Shown here: positions 14,561-16,736 of the stretch, in pieces | Layout: the number at the start of each line of letters is the position of its first letter | Position numbering within the stretch: the stretch's first letter is position 1 | Source: CAVOBC01 sp963693635 | GTDB taxonomy: Bacteria; Pseudomonadota; Gammaproteobacteria; Pseudomonadales; Azotimanducaceae | Direction: 5' to 3' | Assembly (NCBI GenBank): GCA_963693635.1 | Contig: CAVOBC010000065.1 | Location: forward strand, 1-16,736 | DNA length: 16,736 nt | Program-made: the position numbers and the translations under genes | Notes under the pieces: model-generated | What the model was told of the DNA's origin: nothing | The model's database searches: none | What the model saw: the letters and a program-made list of their open reading frames with translations, nothing else

Positions 14561-15142
14561 ATGAACAACGAGATCAAGCGGTCAGTCGCGGACGCGCTAG
14601 ACACGATTCGCAGTGAGTGCAACGCGCGCAACGGCCAACCAGACCGGGGGAGTTTGCAGGTCATGCAGCAGGCCCTCCAAAAGCTTGCGGCTCGCGGCGA
14701 TCTTTTTACCCACGAGGCGTTTCCGTTACCCGAGGAAGGCGGTCGTCGCGCCTCGGCGCTTTACCGCCTGTCCGAGGATGAGGACGGTCGCTTTGCACTC
14801 TATGTGAATTCAGCGCGCGCGGGGGTCGATTCACCCGCCCACAACCACACGACGTGGGCGATCATCGCCGGCATCCGTGGCTGCGAGGAGAACCGGTTTT
14901 ACGAGCGAACGGATGATGGCGTGAATGAAACCGGCCGTTTCCCGGTGGAGGCCGGCACGAGCGTTGCGTTTCTGCCGGACGATCTGCATAGCATTCACAT
15001 TCACGAAGGGGCACCGGTACTGAACTTTCACCTGTACGGACTTGCCCTGGAGCAACTGTCCGAGCGCGTCTTTTTCAAAGCGTCGGCGGGCACCTGGGAG
15101 CGCTTTCCGGCGCATGTCGACATACGCGAGGCCCGTTCATGA
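14561..15142 (+). CDS. Cysteine dioxygenase-type thiol dioxygenase (cupin)
   Basis: 193 residues, the length of bacterial cysteine dioxygenases, which add O2 to a thiol to give a sulfinate. The three-His iron site is visible: H94 and H96 in SPAHNHTTW, and H143 in PDDLHSIHIHEG. An Arg in SALYRLSEDE sits about where cysteine dioxygenase binds the substrate carboxylate; mercaptopropionate dioxygenases have Gln there. This favours cysteine as substrate, tentatively. No Cys occupies the position of the mammalian Cys-Tyr cross-link, as usual in bacteria. ATG 14561 follows GGAGGA at 14551-14556; a longer frame back to 14390 is not supported. The stop overlaps the rhodanese start as ATGA. Confidence 0.85.
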   Translation: MNNEIKRSVADALDTIRSECNARNGQPDRGSLQVMQQALQKLAARGDLFTHEAFPLPEEGGRRASALYRLSEDEDGRFALYVNSARAGVDSPAHNHTTWAIIAGIRGCEENRFYERTDDGVNETGRFPVEAGTSVAFLPDDLHSIHIHEGAPVLNFHLYGLALEQLSERVFFKASAGTWERFPAHVDIREARS

Positions 15143-16736
15143 CAGCGTCGGGCTCGTCTGTCAGCGTTGCTCGGTTGCGTGAGATGCTGGGCGATGGCGT
15201 TGAACTGGCCTTGATTGATGTGCGCGAACAGGGACTCTTTGGTCGTGAGCATCTGTTCAGGGCGGTTAATATTCCCGCCGGTTGTTTGCCGCTGCGACTT
15301 CCGCGTCTGGTGCCGAATGCAGATGTCCGCATGGTCCTGGTCGACGAGGATGGTGAAATGTCCGCCCGGGCGACGGCCGTCACCGCGGCCCTTGGCTACC
15401 GCAACGTCGCCATCCTTGAAGGTGGCGCACGCGCGTGGGTGGCGGCGGGCTACGAGTGCTACAGCGGCGTAAACGTGCCGAGCAAGGCATTTGGCGAATT
15501 TGTCGAAACGCGATGGCAAACGCCGCATGTCACGGCAGCGGCGCTCGATGACATGATCAGGGCTGGCGAGGATCTTGTGATACTCGACTCCCGGCCGTTC
15601 ACTGAATTTCACAACATGAGTATCCCCGGAGGCATCTGCACGCCGGGCGCGGAGCTTGTGCGGCGCGTGAAGGCGGTTGTGCCGGACGACACCACGCCCG
15701 TCGTCGTTAACTGTGCGGGGCGCACCCGCTCGATCATCGGTGCCCAGAGCCTCATCAACGCCGGTTTGCCGAATCCCGTCATGGCGCTCAAAGATGGCAC
15801 CATGGGCTGGCATCTTGCCGGACTTGCCCTGGACCACGGTGCGAAAGTCGCAGCACCCGACCCTGCGGCACCGGTCGTTGCCTGGGCGCAAGATGCGGCA
15901 GCCCGGGTCCGCCGCCGCTTCGATGTCCCGCTCGTCACCGGGGCAGACATTGATGATCTCAAAGGGGACAAGCGTCGAACGCTCTTTGTGCTGGATGTCC
16001 GCACGGCGGATGAATTCGCGGCCGGTCACCTGCCCGGGAGCTTTCATGCGCCCGGCGGGCAATTGGTGCAGGCGACTGATGAATACGTCGGCGTCGCCAA
16101 TGCGCGACTGGTGCTCGTTGATGACGATGAAGTACGGGCGTCGATGACCGCGTCCTGGTTACTGCAAATGGGTTGGCCGGAGGTCTTGGTCCTCGCTGGC
16201 GGCATTGCGGGTGGTGCGACTGAGACAGGGTCCGCGTCGCCACCGCTCGAGATCCCGGCGGCGACCGCAATTGCGCCTGCAGCGCTTTATTGGCGCTATG
16301 AAAGCGGGGAAGCGATTGTCATCCTGGACCTCGCCAATAGTCGGGAATATCAAAAAGGTCATATTCCTGGCGCGTGGTGGGGGCTGCGATCACGAATCGA
16401 TGAGGTAGCTGCGAAACTCGGATCGGCGACCGCGGTCGTTGTGACATCAGAGGACGGGCTGTTGGCACATTTCGGTGCGGCTGACCTCGGTTTGCTCGTC
16501 CCTGATCTCGAAATCGCATATCTCGAAGGCGGAACGGACGCGTGGGTTCGGTCAGCTTATCGGCTTGATGCAGGCCTCGGCGAGATGACAACGACTGTCG
16601 ACGACAACTATCTGAAGCCTTACGAGAACAAAGCGGCCGCGGAAGCGGCGATGCAGGGTTACCTCGATTGGGAAGTCGCACTCATTGCCCAGATGGACCG
16701 TGATGGTATCGATTTCTCCCGCTTCATCCCTGAGCG
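15139..16736 (+). CDS. Four-domain rhodanese-like protein (runs off right edge)
   Basis: The frame is open from ATG 15139 to the edge, 532 residues, with no stop. Four rhodanese domains are visible. Domain 1 (about 8-108; LALIDVREQGLFGREHL, LEGGARAWVAAGY) has LVDEDGEMSARA where the catalytic Cys loop should be. Domain 2 (about 128-235) has the active loop VVNCAGRTRSI with Cys192. Domain 3 (about 255-365; FVLDVRTADEFAAGHLPGS) has LVDDDEVRASM instead of Cys. Domain 4 (about 375-480; EYQKGHIPGAWW, LEGGTDAWV) has VTSEDGLLAHF. Only domain 2 should transfer sulfane sulfur. The ATGA overlap with the thiol dioxygenase gene implies a joint role in cysteine/sulfane-sulfur oxidation. The 480-532 tail (LDAGLGEM... 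FSRFIPE) is not a rhodanese fold that I recognise. Confidence 0.9.
   Translation, partial: MTASGSSVSVARLREMLGDGVELALIDVREQGLFGREHLFRAVNIPAGCLPLRLPRLVPNADVRMVLVDEDGEMSARATAVTAALGYRNVAILEGGARAWVAAGYECYSGVNVPSKAFGEFVETRWQTPHVTAAALDDMIRAGEDLVILDSRPFTEFHNMSIPGGICTPGAELVRRVKAVVPDDTTPVVVNCAGRTRSIIGAQSLINAGLPNPVMALKDGTMGWHLAGLALDHGAKVAAPDPAAPVVAWAQDAAARVRRRFDVPLVTGADIDDLKGDKRRTLFVLDVRTADEFAAGHLPGSFHAPGGQLVQATDEYVGVANARLVLVDDDEVRASMTASWLLQMGWPEVLVLAGGIAGGATETGSASPPLEIPAATAIAPAALYWRYESGEAIVILDLANSREYQKGHIPGAWWGLRSRIDEVAAKLGSATAVVVTSEDGLLAHFGAADLGLLVPDLEIAYLEGGTDAWVRSAYRLDAGLGEMTTTVDDNYLKPYENKAAAEAAMQGYLDWEVALIAQMDRDGIDFSRFIPE

Overview
The window looks like accessory-metabolism DNA from a GC-rich Gram-negative bacterium, most likely a free-living member of the Pseudomonadota. 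The grounds are Shine-Dalgarno-led genes packed in short operons, a periplasmic binding-protein transporter with a Sec signal peptide, and a mix of crotonase, SDR, PhyH, TauD and nitronate monooxygenase families. The exact lineage cannot be read from this sequence. No tRNA, rRNA, CRISPR array, transposase or phage gene was seen.

Layout: (1) 1-886, minus strand: a crotonase-fold protein followed by a luciferase-like monooxygenase that runs off the left edge. (2) 1109-6532, plus strand: a complete five-gene Dpp/Opp-type ABC importer (binding protein, two permeases, two ATPases), then a PhyH-type Fe(II)/2-oxoglutarate oxygenase (6653-7537). (3) 7570-9352, minus strand: an SDR dehydrogenase followed by a GrdB-related protein whose reading frame crosses an in-frame TGA. 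That TGA is best read as selenocysteine in a U-P-V-C motif. (4) 9502-12410, plus strand: a ThuA-like protein, a nitronate monooxygenase and a TauD/TfdA dioxygenase. (5) 12627-14294, minus strand: a decayed hybrid histidine kinase that has lost its phospho-acceptor His box, followed by a still intact receiver domain. (6) 14561-16736, plus strand: a cysteine-dioxygenase-like cupin translationally coupled to a four-domain rhodanese that runs off the right edge.

Three observations stand out. The first is the selenoprotein at 7570-8442, which simple ORF calling would split into two genes. The second is a 94-bp imperfect repeat with nested hairpins, about 89% identical between 4510-4603 and 8483-8575. 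It lies between co-directional genes both times but in opposite orientation relative to transcription. The third is a sensor kinase that appears to have been inactivated by a 10-bp deletion between short direct repeats exactly at its catalytic histidine, with further lesions downstream.

Functionally, the importer probably brings in a peptide-like or other small organic solute, and the oxygenases, dehydrogenase and crotonase around it suggest catabolism of organic acids or other small molecules. The right-hand operon oxidises thiols and handles sulfane sulfur. Gaps: 12411-12626 between convergent genes and 6533-6652 before the PhyH gene show nothing convincing. No stretch over 300 bases lacks a gene.
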